Shown here one piece after another: positions 6,701-11,471 of a stretch of 11,471 bases of DNA. The position numbers were made by a program, and so were the translations under genes. Every line of letters starts with the position of its first letter. Positions within the stretch are counted from its first letter, which is position 1. The stretch covers positions 15,917 through 27,387 of the forward strand of contig PLQY01000023.1 of NCBI GenBank assembly GCA_003160265.1, given 5' to 3'. The stretch is from Peptococcaceae bacterium (GTDB lineage: Bacteria > Bacillota > DSM-12270 > Thermacetogeniales > Thermacetogeniaceae). Below the pieces are notes generated by a model, which saw only the letters and a program-made list of their open reading frames with translations, was not told the origin of the DNA and made no database searches.

Positions 6701-8129
6701 CCAGGTCGAACTCGGACGTCACCAGGCGGGCCTTGGCCGAGATCACGGCCCCGGGCGCCAGCAAGTCCGGTTTCAATCGACCATCGCTGGTGGGGCCGCG
6801 GCTGGAAAAGTCACAGACCTGGCTGCTGTCCACCTGTTGAGGGTTGAAAGCCGGATACGGGGTCTGGCTGGCGCCAACTACCAGAGCGTTTTTGGAATAA
6901 GCCTCCGGGGTCAGGCTCCCGGCCTGGGACCCATTGTTGCCGGCGCTGTATATCACCAGAAAATCCGGGTTTTCCCTAATGAAGTGGTCGGTCTGGGATG
7001 CCGTGTCCTGATAGCCGGTACCGGCGCCGCCCCAGCCGTCCACGTGAATACGGACCCCGGCTTCATAGGCCGGCTCGAACAGGTCTTCGAGATCCGGCGG
7101 CGGGTCCAGTTGACCTTGGCTGTCGATCAGGCCCTGGAAGTAGATGCTGGCCCCAGGCGCCACGCCCTGATACCGGCCCGAGGAGGCGGCGCCGGTACCG
7201 GCGATGGTGGCCGCCATGACGGTGCCATGGCCGCTCTGATCTGCAGCCACGGGCACTCCCGCCCAGGACCGCAGCATGACCACCTTGGGCATCTTGCCGG
7301 GCACACTGGCCAGGTCCGGGTGGATGTCATCCGTCGACCCGATATCCAGTCCGGTGTCGGCCAGTCCGATGATCTGACCGTCTCCGGTCAGGCCCTGCTG
7401 CAATGGAGACAGCCAGCCGGTCACACCCAGCGGCGTGGCTGCCACCAGGTCGCACGCCCGGTCGTTCATCAAACTGTAGCTCGTGGCCGGTTCGATGTAG
7501 ACAACTTCGGAAAGCTGCGACAGGTCTTCGAGGTGGGCATAGGAAAGCTGCACCTGCAGGACCCGGCCGGGATCGGTTCCGCCGCGCTGGACAACACCGC
7601 CAAAGCGGTAGACCGCCTGAGCGACAGACACCTTGTCTTCAGGCTGAAACACGGTGACGTCGACGGAGATGGACTTCTCCCGGTCCGGGGATTGTTCACT
7701 GCTGACCAGGGACGGCGCCAGGCGCGCCGACGGGGCGTACGCCTGCAGGGCGCTGCCCGCCACCCTCTGCGCAGCAGCCAGTTTGTCCGGGGGCACCCGT
7801 ACCAGGATGCTGTTCCCGCCCAGCAGGTCTCCCTGCTCCACCCCCAGCCGGGACAGAGACGCCAAGATATCAGCCGGCTCCGGCATCCCAGGCCCGGCCG
7901 CAGGAGATAGATGCAGCAGCATCACCTCGCCAGCAGCCAGGCTGGCGCTGTCGCTCAGGCCAGCCTGGCTGCCCCGGTGCTGCTGAGTTCGGAGGCCGCC
8001 CTGGCCATTGCTGGCCACTCCTCCATCCCGATTGGACAGGACTAACGTTCCGGCTACCAGCAGTAAGGCCAGGATCAGCACGGCACTAAGTTTTAGAAGG
8101 CGTTTCAAAATGCAGCTGCCGTCTTTCAA
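3786..8129 (-). CDS. Secreted subtilisin-like (S8) serine protease with C-terminal SLH anchor
   Basis: A 1447-residue cell-surface protease. A signal/membrane segment lies at about 12-32 (LKLSAVLILALLLVAGTLVL). A propeptide-like region runs to about 220. The S8 domain (about 235-550) has the full catalytic set: D258 in GLADTG, H301 in SGHGT, N398 in SAGNNG and S488 in EGTSMA. A beta domain follows (about 570-710; FKATLAWTDP...NNLDLVV...YTIYVKG), as in Kp43-type proteases. Residues about 850-1190 look like successive beta-barrel modules of DUF5666 style (VGTITSVDAAAQTITL; YGQVVDVSADQSSLDL). Three SLH motifs close the protein (1265-1314, 1323-1373, 1388-1447) with TRAE, TRAE and TRGE, so it should bind the secondary wall polymer. 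TTG 8129 is preferred, with a GGAGGGGGG purine run about 5 nt upstream; the longer frame from GTG 8207 would translate a dispersed repeat. The substrate is unknown. Confidence 0.92.
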   Translation of the reverse strand: MKDGSCILKRLLKLSAVLILALLLVAGTLVLSNRDGGVASNGQGGLRTQQHRGSQAGLSDSASLAAGEVMLLHLSPAAGPGMPEPADILASLSRLGVEQGDLLGGNSILVRVPPDKLAAAQRVAGSALQAYAPSARLAPSLVSSEQSPDREKSISVDVTVFQPEDKVSVAQAVYRFGGVVQRGGTDPGRVLQVQLSYAHLEDLSQLSEVVYIEPATSYSLMNDRACDLVAATPLGVTGWLSPLQQGLTGDGQIIGLADTGLDIGSTDDIHPDLASVPGKMPKVVMLRSWAGVPVAADQSGHGTVMAATIAGTGAASSGRYQGVAPGASIYFQGLIDSQGQLDPPPDLEDLFEPAYEAGVRIHVDGWGGAGTGYQDTASQTDHFIRENPDFLVIYSAGNNGSQAGSLTPEAYSKNALVVGASQTPYPAFNPQQVDSSQVCDFSSRGPTSDGRLKPDLLAPGAVISAKARLVTSEFDLGGGYYTYMEGTSMAAAVAGGSTALLREYLMKYEQVLQPTAALLKAALICGARTPEAGPSSDGSDGFGILDLGGTVLALHEKTFEFVDNRDGVTDGGVRTCTYQAPGSGSPFKATLAWTDPSAAPGSVHPLVNNLDLVVKDPGGKLWLGNAFLTGGKPDDVNNVEEVYIPRPEAGTYTIYVKGTSIIQNTVPGASSTSQDYALVYGQPLVRDVVQSVSKTVTLASGSEISLDSAQISFEQDGQIVNWPPQGRVPSGRGAAAATGGSQSQSAGENSICGADIYLPPAATASPSYAYLAGLTWQAPGVQLVDVGESSMFTEINPADRSGGYLLAPGASSRLTVNGSVLNDPGKLPPGGEVQAVINPSTQTVWSANVVCKEVDGYLDRVDLERQEVFLVGANQPLTLAPDASLAYLDEIVDADPADIPFGAGSSPAWDKLLPGLRLKLMLSPDSGAVMYMGAIRQLAVGTITSVDAAAQTITLSSGSTYEVGQGISVQLDGQAAGLSDLGPGQHAIAVLLPQTREILSLSVYSQVLYGQVVDVSADQSSLDLIDDSKEFHDLQFSKDTQVFRWGLPAGMNAVEPGSWARLYLGPGSGQIWRLDLAEADPEKTEAFESYNSSQQTLTTDKGAYRLTDRTMVTKNGYLVAPEDLVGGEEVTVTPLQADESGLPLLAAVFARMGPWATAPTLEVAAPWRHDYVILSGITSADRLYLYLPGESRQTVPVTPGKRFLYRFQLESDTAQGSAPVSDTAGGSTVQAGQQGLIARMVAVDSRTGGVSGESITIPARTGASLSDLNGNWAEADVDALLAQHLVAGYPDNTFRPDAPITRAEFVMLLAGALGWSDTGGPVRFSDAGAIPEWAMQAVECAVQQGLVVGYPDNTFRPDAPITRAEAAVLLDHAVKIFAPAAANAAGPAPSWNDWTQIPVWAQASVFKLYNAGILRGRSPQEFAPFVFLTRGESAAAVNRLLEVIRQA
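4035..4265. repeat. 48-bp perfect direct repeat inside SLH coding region
   Basis: Positions 4035-4082 and 4218-4265 are identical over 48 bp, spaced by 183 bp (61 codons). They encode the GYPDNTFRPDAPITRAE core of the first and second SLH motifs of the protease. The flanks diverge quickly. This suggests recent gene conversion or duplication between the two motifs. Confidence 0.9.
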
Positions 8130-8154
8130 TGAGATCCCCCCTCCCCGGAACAGA

Positions 8155-8196
8155 AGCCCCGCGCCAGCAAGCCGGCGACCGGCAACGATGTTCGCT
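8155..8196 (-). repeat. Dispersed 42-nt repeat, copy 1 (upstream of protease gene)
   Basis: It matches 10641-10682 at 36 of 42 positions in the same orientation. It starts with AGCGAACATCGTTG and contains TGCTGGCGCGG in both copies. This copy lies in the gap between the glycosyltransferase and protease genes, just before the protease ribosome binding site. CGCC and GGCG arms suggest a small hairpin. Confidence 0.75.
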
Positions 8197-8239
8197 TCGA
8201 TCGCCACACAAGCCTCTTGCTTCTTGCCTCTGACCTCGG

Positions 8240-9058
8240 CTATTCGGAGACATCCCCCGAAGGGGGCGTGTCCCCATTACTGTTTCCGCCCTTTGTCAAC
8301 ACCAGGCCTATGAACCGGGGCAGCACCAACAGGCGCCGCCAGCGGGCCGGCTCCTGGAAGGCCCGGTACAGCCATTCCAAACGGAGCCGCTGTATCCATG
8401 CGGGCGACCGGCGCAGCCTGCCGGAGATCACATCGAAGCTCCCCCCCACTCCGACCGCCACCGGCGATCCCAGGTCACGGCGGTGGTCCCGGATGAAGTA
8501 CTCCTGCCTGGGGAAGCCCATGCCCACCAGCAGCAGGTCAGGGCGTGCCGCCCGGATCCGGTCGAGCACCGCCGGCAGTTCCGCTCCGGTAAAGTATCCA
8601 TGGCCGGTCCCCACCACCTGAAGGCCGGGGTGCCGCCGCTGCAGGTTGACGGCAGCCGCTTCGGCCACACCGGGCGCTCCACCCAGCAGGTACAGATGCC
8701 ACCCGGCATCCACCGCCCGGATGGCCAGCGCCTGGATCAGGTCAACCCCGGTGACCCGTTCCGGGAAGCGGCTACCAAGGCGCTTACCGGCCCAGAGGAT
8801 CCCGTGACCGTCCGGCACCACCAGGTCGCCCCGGTTCAACAACCCCCAGACGGCCGGGTCATTCCGGGCCTGCATAAGCATCTCCGGGTTCAGGGTGATT
8901 ACCTGGCGTGCCTGGCATCCCTCCGCAGATCCTGCCTGATGCCCGCCCTGCTCGATCCAGCCGGCGATCGCCGCCACGGATTCTTCTAATGTGAAAGGGT
9001 GAACACCCACCCCCATGATATCGAATTTCTCTTTCAGAGACCTGGTCAAACCGCTCAC
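8240..9058 (-). CDS. WecG/TagA/CpsF family (GT26) glycosyltransferase
   Basis: A 272-residue GT26 enzyme. The family transfers N-acetylmannosamine (TagA/TarA) or a related sugar from a UDP donor to undecaprenyl-PP-GlcNAc at the inner membrane face, an early step in wall teichoic acid or secondary wall polymer synthesis. Family blocks seen are KFDIMGVGVHPFTLEE (11-26), TLNPEM (55-60), PDGHGILWAGK (82-92, with D83 a likely catalytic base by analogy), GMGFPRQE, GVGGSFDVISG with RRSP, and LEWLYR near the C-terminus. The basic C-terminal region (RWRRLLVLPRF) fits the membrane-targeting appendage of TagA. The start is GTG 9058, 8 nt after the SLH gene stop, with a weak SD, suggesting coupling. Flanking SLH genes support a role in the polymer that SLH domains bind. 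The exact donor sugar cannot be told. Confidence 0.9.
   Translation of the reverse strand: MSGLTRSLKEKFDIMGVGVHPFTLEESVAAIAGWIEQGGHQAGSAEGCQARQVITLNPEMLMQARNDPAVWGLLNRGDLVVPDGHGILWAGKRLGSRFPERVTGVDLIQALAIRAVDAGWHLYLLGGAPGVAEAAAVNLQRRHPGLQVVGTGHGYFTGAELPAVLDRIRAARPDLLLVGMGFPRQEYFIRDHRRDLGSPVAVGVGGSFDVISGRLRRSPAWIQRLRLEWLYRAFQEPARWRRLLVLPRFIGLVLTKGGNSNGDTPPSGDVSE
8246..8275 (-). repeat. GC-rich stem-loop inside the 3' end of the GT26 gene
   Basis: On the minus strand GGGGAC and CCCCC pair with GGGGG and GTCTCC around a UUCG-like loop, with a small internal loop and one G-U pair. It falls in the last codons of the glycosyltransferase (DTPPSGDVSE). No U-tract follows, so it may slow transcription or protect the upstream mRNA end rather than terminate. 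Confidence 0.45.
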
Positions 9059-9066
9059 CCCAACGA

Positions 9067-9867
9067 CTAACTGCCAACCATCATTTTTTCCAACATCACC
9101 GCTGCCTCGGCCCGGATCATGATCTCGTTCGGGCGGAAAGTGCCGTCCGGATAACCATCGATCCCGGCGGGCGACAGGCGGGCGATAGCCCCGGCTGCCC
9201 AGAAACTGCTGCTGACATCCGTAAAGCTGGTCTTGGATGCCCTGCCGCTGTCCTGTAAGGGAAAGGCCTTATCCAGCAGCACCGCTGCCTCGGCCCGGCT
9301 GACCCCCTGCCCCGGACGGAAGCTGCCGTCAGGATAGCCCTGCAGGTATCCTGCCGCCTTGGCCGCCCCGATAGCCCCGGCTGCCCAGTAACCGGAGGGC
9401 ACGTCCGGAAACACGGATGTGCCGGAGCTGGGAGCAAGGTGCTTGGCCAGGGTCAGCATCACTGCCATATCCGCCCTGGTAACTTGGTCTGACGGGTGAA
9501 AGTTGCCGTCCGGATAGCCGGAGATGATCCCCCGCGCCTTCAGGTCCGACACGGCACTGGCAGCCCAATGTCCGATCAGGTCCGGGAAGGGCGCCCCCCC
9601 CTGAAGCGCTTGCAGGTCCTGGGATACCAGGTCGAGGCGCGCCTGAAGGCTGTCCAGTTGCTGGTTCTGGGCCTTGAAAAGCTGGTCCAGGTGCTGCTGC
9701 AGAGAACTCGCTGAGAGCACCGGGTCAGCCGCCGTCCCCGGGTCACCGGCCGGTTGGTCCAAAGCCTCCGCAGACTTGGCCAGCCAGGTGCGGGCCGGCG
9801 CCAGGCACACCAGGAACAGGATGGCTGCGCAGAAAAACAGCCACCGCCATCTCTTCCGCTTGTTCAT
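9067..9867 (-). CDS. Small exported SLH-domain protein with coiled coil
   Basis: A 266-residue envelope protein. A basic N-terminus (MNKRKRWRW) and hydrophobic segment at about 8-25 (LFFCAAILFLVCLAPA) form a signal peptide or anchor. A predicted coiled coil (about 52-90; LQQHLDQLFKAQNQQLDSLQARLDLVSQDLQAL) is followed by three SLH motifs (about 95-145, 157-205, 215-263) with FPDL..HWA, FPDV..YWA and FTDV..FWA starts and TRAD, SRAE and IRAE sites. The protein has no other domain, so it may be a structural wall-binding protein, perhaps oligomeric through the coiled coil. The start at ATG 9867 has GGGGAG 4 nt upstream; the longer frame to 9921 is not needed. It is first in a likely operon with the GT26 enzyme and possibly the protease. 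Confidence 0.88.
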   Translation of the reverse strand: MNKRKRWRWLFFCAAILFLVCLAPARTWLAKSAEALDQPAGDPGTAADPVLSASSLQQHLDQLFKAQNQQLDSLQARLDLVSQDLQALQGGAPFPDLIGHWAASAVSDLKARGIISGYPDGNFHPSDQVTRADMAVMLTLAKHLAPSSGTSVFPDVPSGYWAAGAIGAAKAAGYLQGYPDGSFRPGQGVSRAEAAVLLDKAFPLQDSGRASKTSFTDVSSSFWAAGAIARLSPAGIDGYPDGTFRPNEIMIRAEAAVMLEKMMVGS

Positions 9868-9929
9868 GTCTCTCCCCGGTTGAACCCACACAGGTGGAAA
9901 TGATGACACCGTCTCTTCCAATTATCCAT
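9864..9929 (-). CDS. Possible 21-residue upstream peptide overlapping the SLH gene start
   Basis: An ATG at 9929 opens a 21-codon frame (MDNWKRRCHHFHLCGFNRGET) whose TGA overlaps the SLH gene ATG as ATGA, the usual sign of translational coupling. GGGGAG precedes it but only 2 nt from the ATG, which is too close for a strong site. The Cys-His-rich CHHFHLC stretch is notable. The segment CAACCGGGGAG recurs before both starts, so the frame may come from a small duplication. Doubtful as a real gene. Confidence 0.25.
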   Translation of the reverse strand: MDNWKRRCHHFHLCGFNRGET

Positions 9930-10075
9930 CGCTCCCCGGTTGCTGCCCAACGCACGCGGGGCACATCTCCATCCTGCGTGCGCAGACGGGGGAAACTTCT
10001 GGGCCGGATCACGTCCAAGATTTGAACTTCGACGCTGTCTTCGCTAAACCCTGCCTGACCACAACAGGTAAACCT
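9868..10075 (-). other. Untranslated region upstream of the SLH gene
   Basis: This gap between the rqcP terminator and the SLH gene holds no recognisable protein. It contains a 7-bp perfect inverted repeat, CGCACGC (9951-9957) with GCGTGCG (9976-9982), and the possible 21-codon frame near its end. A promoter for the SLH operon should lie here or in the AT-rich stretch around 10070-10110, but no convincing -35/-10 pair is seen. Confidence 0.5.
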
Positions 10076-10121
10076 TAAAAGCAAATAAGAAATAAGCCTG
10101 ACACTCCAATTTCTGCCAGGC
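10076..10121 (-). terminator. Intrinsic terminator after rqcP
   Basis: On the minus strand GCCTGGCA (10121-10114) pairs with TGTCAGGC (10103-10096), 8 bp with one G-U, around a 10-nt loop. A T-rich tail follows (TTATTTCTTATTTGCTTTT). It sits about 45 bp downstream of the rqcP stop and separates the housekeeping run from the surface-protein operon. Confidence 0.72.
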
Positions 10122-10166
10122 GATCGACTTTCGTTACCTTCTTTTCCACAGATGGCTCGGTCGCCC

Positions 10167-10466
10167 TCAATCAAGCCCGTCCAGTTCATCCGGCAGTTGA
10201 CGGGATGGAGTCGAGCCATACTCCCGCAACACCTGATAGAGGGTCTTGGCCTGGGCGGCGGGAATGCTCCGCTCCGGCACCGCCAGCACCTCCACCTCGG
10301 TGGTCTTGCGCCCCCAGGTCAGGCTGACCAGGTCGCCGACCTTGACCTCACTGCCCGGCTTGGCCGGGCGACCATTGACGCTTACCCGCCCCGCATCGCA
10401 TACATCCTTGGCGTTGGCCCTGCGTTTGACCAGGCGGCTTACCTGCAAAAACTTATCGATCCGCAA
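10167..10466 (-). CDS. rqcP: RqcP (YabO), S4-domain ribosome quality-control factor
   Basis: A 99-residue S4 RNA-binding protein of the RqcP/Hsp15 family. In Firmicutes RqcP binds split 50S subunits carrying peptidyl-tRNA and works with RqcH in adding C-terminal alanine tails. The S4 domain fills residues 1 to about 52 (MRIDKFLQVSRLVKRRANAK, DAGRVSVNGRPAKPGSEVKVGD), a near-consensus match. The C-terminal part (about 53-99) is less conserved, and the protein is slightly longer than Bacillus YabO. The start is TTG 10466 with GGGGAG about 9 nt upstream; an ATG 7 nt upstream is out of frame. The mazG - HU - rqcP order is a known Firmicute arrangement. The yabP, yabQ and divIC genes that often follow are absent. 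Confidence 0.92.
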   Translation of the reverse strand: MRIDKFLQVSRLVKRRANAKDVCDAGRVSVNGRPAKPGSEVKVGDLVSLTWGRKTTEVEVLAVPERSIPAAQAKTLYQVLREYGSTPSRQLPDELDGLD

Positions 10467-10484
10467 GGGGCATCGCTCCCCTCC

Positions 10485-10513
10485 AAGATAAGAAAAGGCT
10501 CCTCGCCGGAACC
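10485..10513 (-). terminator. Possible terminator/attenuator between HU and rqcP
   Basis: On the minus strand GGTTCC (10513-10508), loop GGCGA and GGAGCC (10502-10497) form a 6-bp stem with one G-U pair, followed by TTTTCTTATCTT. It ends only a few bases before the rqcP ribosome binding site, so it would either stop HU transcripts or attenuate rqcP expression. Confidence 0.45.
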
Positions 10514-10640
10514 CTGATCATGCTTTCAGCCCCTTTTTAGTCAGGAAAACGAATTGAACCGCATAAAACAATATAGACCTGCTTCATCACCGGATGGCTC
10601 CACAGGCTGATGGCATATCCCAACTCCCGGGAAAGACGGC

Positions 10641-10682
10641 AGCTCCGCGCCAGCAGGCGGGCGCTCGTCAACGATGTTCGCT
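10641..10682 (-). repeat. Dispersed 42-nt repeat, copy 2 (downstream of HU gene)
   Basis: It matches 8155-8196 at 36 of 42 positions in the same orientation. It lies 24 bp after the HU stop codon in the HU-rqcP gap. GCGCC and GGCGC arms can form a short hairpin. It codes for nothing recognisable. Confidence 0.75.
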
Positions 10683-10705
10683 ACGCACACCCAACAATAA
10701 AGCTA

Positions 10706-10978
10706 TTAGCAGATTGAGTCTCTGAGCGCCTTGCCGGCCCTGAATGCAGGTACGCGGGTGGCAGAGATCTGGATCTCTTCGCCAGTCTGCGGATTGCGTC
10801 CAGTACGGGCAGCCCGGTCGCGCACTTCAAAGGTGCCGAAGCCCACGAGCTGTACCTTATCACCCTGTGCCAATGCCCCTTCAATAACGTCGAACACTGC
10901 GGTAGTGACCTTTTCCGCATCCTTCTTGGTAACTTCAGCCTTTTCCGCCACGCTACTAACCAGTTCAGCCTTATTCAA
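10706..10978 (-). CDS. hup: HU-family DNA-binding protein
   Basis: A 90-residue histone-like HU protein, exactly the usual length. As a dimer it bends and compacts DNA in the nucleoid. The N-terminal helices ([24 protein letters not shown]) and the signature [27 protein letters not shown], with the RNPxTG arm tip and its intercalating proline, are present, as is the closing [12 protein letters not shown]. The start is TTG at 10978 because a near-perfect AAAGGAGG lies 9 nt upstream and the N-terminus then matches the family; the longer frame from 10999 overlaps the SD itself. It has a 140-bp AT-rich upstream gap after mazG and probably its own promoter. Confidence 0.96.
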   Translation of the reverse strand: MNKAELVSSVAEKAEVTKKDAEKVTTAVFDVIEGALAQGDKVQLVGFGTFEVRDRAARTGRNPQTGEEIQISATRVPAFRAGKALRDSIC

Positions 10979-11020
10979 GCCAGATACCCTCCTTTGCAAT
11001 TTTTGAATTTAGGCTACCTA

Positions 11021-11062
11021 ATTCGCCAGAAGCCTTGTAACTCCTGCTAAATTGCAGGGATG
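11021..11062 (-). promoter_or_regulatory. GCAGG inverted repeat and GGCGAAT motif upstream of HU gene
   Basis: On the minus strand CCTGC-AATTTA-GCAGG forms a 5-bp stem, directly followed by AGTTACAAGGCTTCTGGCGAAT. I recall similar GCAGGA...G(G/T)CGAA blocks ahead of genes in related clostridia, and TGGCGAA differs by one base from the Spo0A box TGTCGAA. Function is unproven. A clear -35/-10 pair for the HU gene was not found nearby. Confidence 0.35.
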
Positions 11063-11118
11063 TAAAAAATATTTTTCCTCACCAGCAAAATATTAGCATA
11101 TAATTACTTATCTATACA

Positions 11119-11471
11119 TTATTGGTATTTGGTCGTTTCCTGCAACTTGACCTCGTCCCAGATGGCATCCAAGTCTTCCAGGGACAGTTCGCTCATATTC
11201 AGTCCCCTGTCGATAACCCTGGCCTCAATCCCCTGAAACCTTCGCATGAACTTGTCCACTGCAGCCCGCAACGCCTCCTCCGCATCCACTTTCAGCAGCC
11301 GGGCAACGTTTACCACCGTAAAGAGCAGATCGCCCAACTCCTGGCGTACGGCATCCTCGTCTCCCGCCGACCGGGCTGCCTGCAACTCCTCCCACTCTTC
11401 CACCAGTTTGAGGGAAGCGCTGCCGGCATCAGGCCAGTCAAAACCGGCCAGGGCGGCTTTGCCCTGCACCT
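11119..11471 (-). CDS. mazG: MazG nucleoside triphosphate pyrophosphohydrolase, C-terminal part
   Basis: The last 117 codons of a MazG-family protein; the 5' part lies beyond the right edge. MazG hydrolyses (d)NTPs to NMP and pyrophosphate and is linked to nucleotide-pool cleaning and stress control. Visible are the opening VQGKAALAGFDWPD of the second MazG domain, and the metal-binding helix signature EEWEEL with QELGDLLFTVVNVARLL (EExxE ... ExxD). The expected DAEEAL and KFMRRF segments follow, then a short charged tail ending WDEVKLQETTKYQ. The GTG near the edge is an internal codon (the family reads KVQ..AA..GFDW), not a start. Position just before HU agrees with the usual Firmicute order. 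Confidence 0.93.
   Translation of the reverse strand, partial: VQGKAALAGFDWPDAGSASLKLVEEWEELQAARSAGDEDAVRQELGDLLFTVVNVARLLKVDAEEALRAAVDKFMRRFQGIEARVIDRGLNMSELSLEDLDAIWDEVKLQETTKYQ

Noticed and set aside
6318..7910. 530-codon plus-strand frame
   Set aside because: Antisense to the catalytic domain of the S8 protease, whose Asp/His/Asn/Ser motifs are intact on the minus strand.
8130..8207. N-terminal extension of the protease from GTG at 8207
   Set aside because: The extra 26 codons translate the 42-nt dispersed repeat, and a strong purine-rich site precedes the TTG at 8129 that leads directly into the signal peptide.
10142..10150. Single TTTTCCACA sequence like a DnaA box
   Set aside because: One isolated match with no cluster, AT-rich unwinding region or replication genes nearby.
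9743..10219. 158-codon minus-strand frame across the rqcP end, terminator and SLH gene start
   Set aside because: It crosses an intrinsic terminator and overlaps two well-supported genes; no domain is visible.
8114..10644. Shared 14-mer GAAAGACGGCAGCT at 10631-10644 (plus) and 8114-8127 (minus)
   Set aside because: It is near the two 42-nt repeats but in inverted relation to them, and a shared 14-mer in a window of this size and GC content can occur by chance.

Overview
The window looks like part of a chromosome of a GC-rich, spore-forming, anaerobic Firmicute, probably a clostridium of the Peptococcaceae/Desulfotomaculum type. This is inferred from four things: a SCIFF peptide with its radical SAM maturase, a Spo0E-like phosphatase, cell-wall proteins with S-layer homology (SLH) repeats, and the gene order mazG - HU - rqcP. 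No genus can be named from the sequence alone. TTG start codons with good upstream ribosome binding sites are unusually common here, so several starts differ from the longest reading frame.

Left edge (1-1132, minus strand): a Spo0E-like gene (58 codons), then scfA (51-codon SCIFF ranthipeptide precursor), then scfB (radical SAM maturase), which overlaps scfA and runs off the left edge. scfA and the Spo0E-like gene are short and easily missed.

Positions 1133-1781 hold no convincing gene. They contain a 15-bp palindrome, an extended -10 promoter, several hairpins, a perfect 34-bp palindrome belonging to a small hairpin-repeat family, and an ECF-type promoter (GGAACTT, 16 bp, GTCTAA) just before the sigma factor gene. 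Positions 1782-3606 (plus strand) encode an ECF sigma factor and its probable membrane-bound anti-sigma factor, which joins a zinc-finger anti-sigma domain, one membrane segment, a Pro/Thr/Gln-rich linker and a DUF4349-like outer domain. The promoter match suggests autoregulation.

Positions 3607-3785 lie between convergent genes and hold strong hairpins. From 9867 down to 3786 (minus strand) is a cell-surface group: a small SLH protein with a coiled coil, a TagA/WecG-type (GT26) glycosyltransferase of wall-polymer synthesis, and a 1447-residue secreted subtilisin-like protease ending in three SLH motifs. A reasonable reading is that the glycosyltransferase helps build the wall polymer to which the SLH proteins bind.

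Right edge (10167-11471, minus strand): the housekeeping run mazG (C-terminal part only), HU and rqcP, with a probable terminator after rqcP. A 42-nt repeat (36/42 identical) occurs both behind HU and in front of the protease gene.
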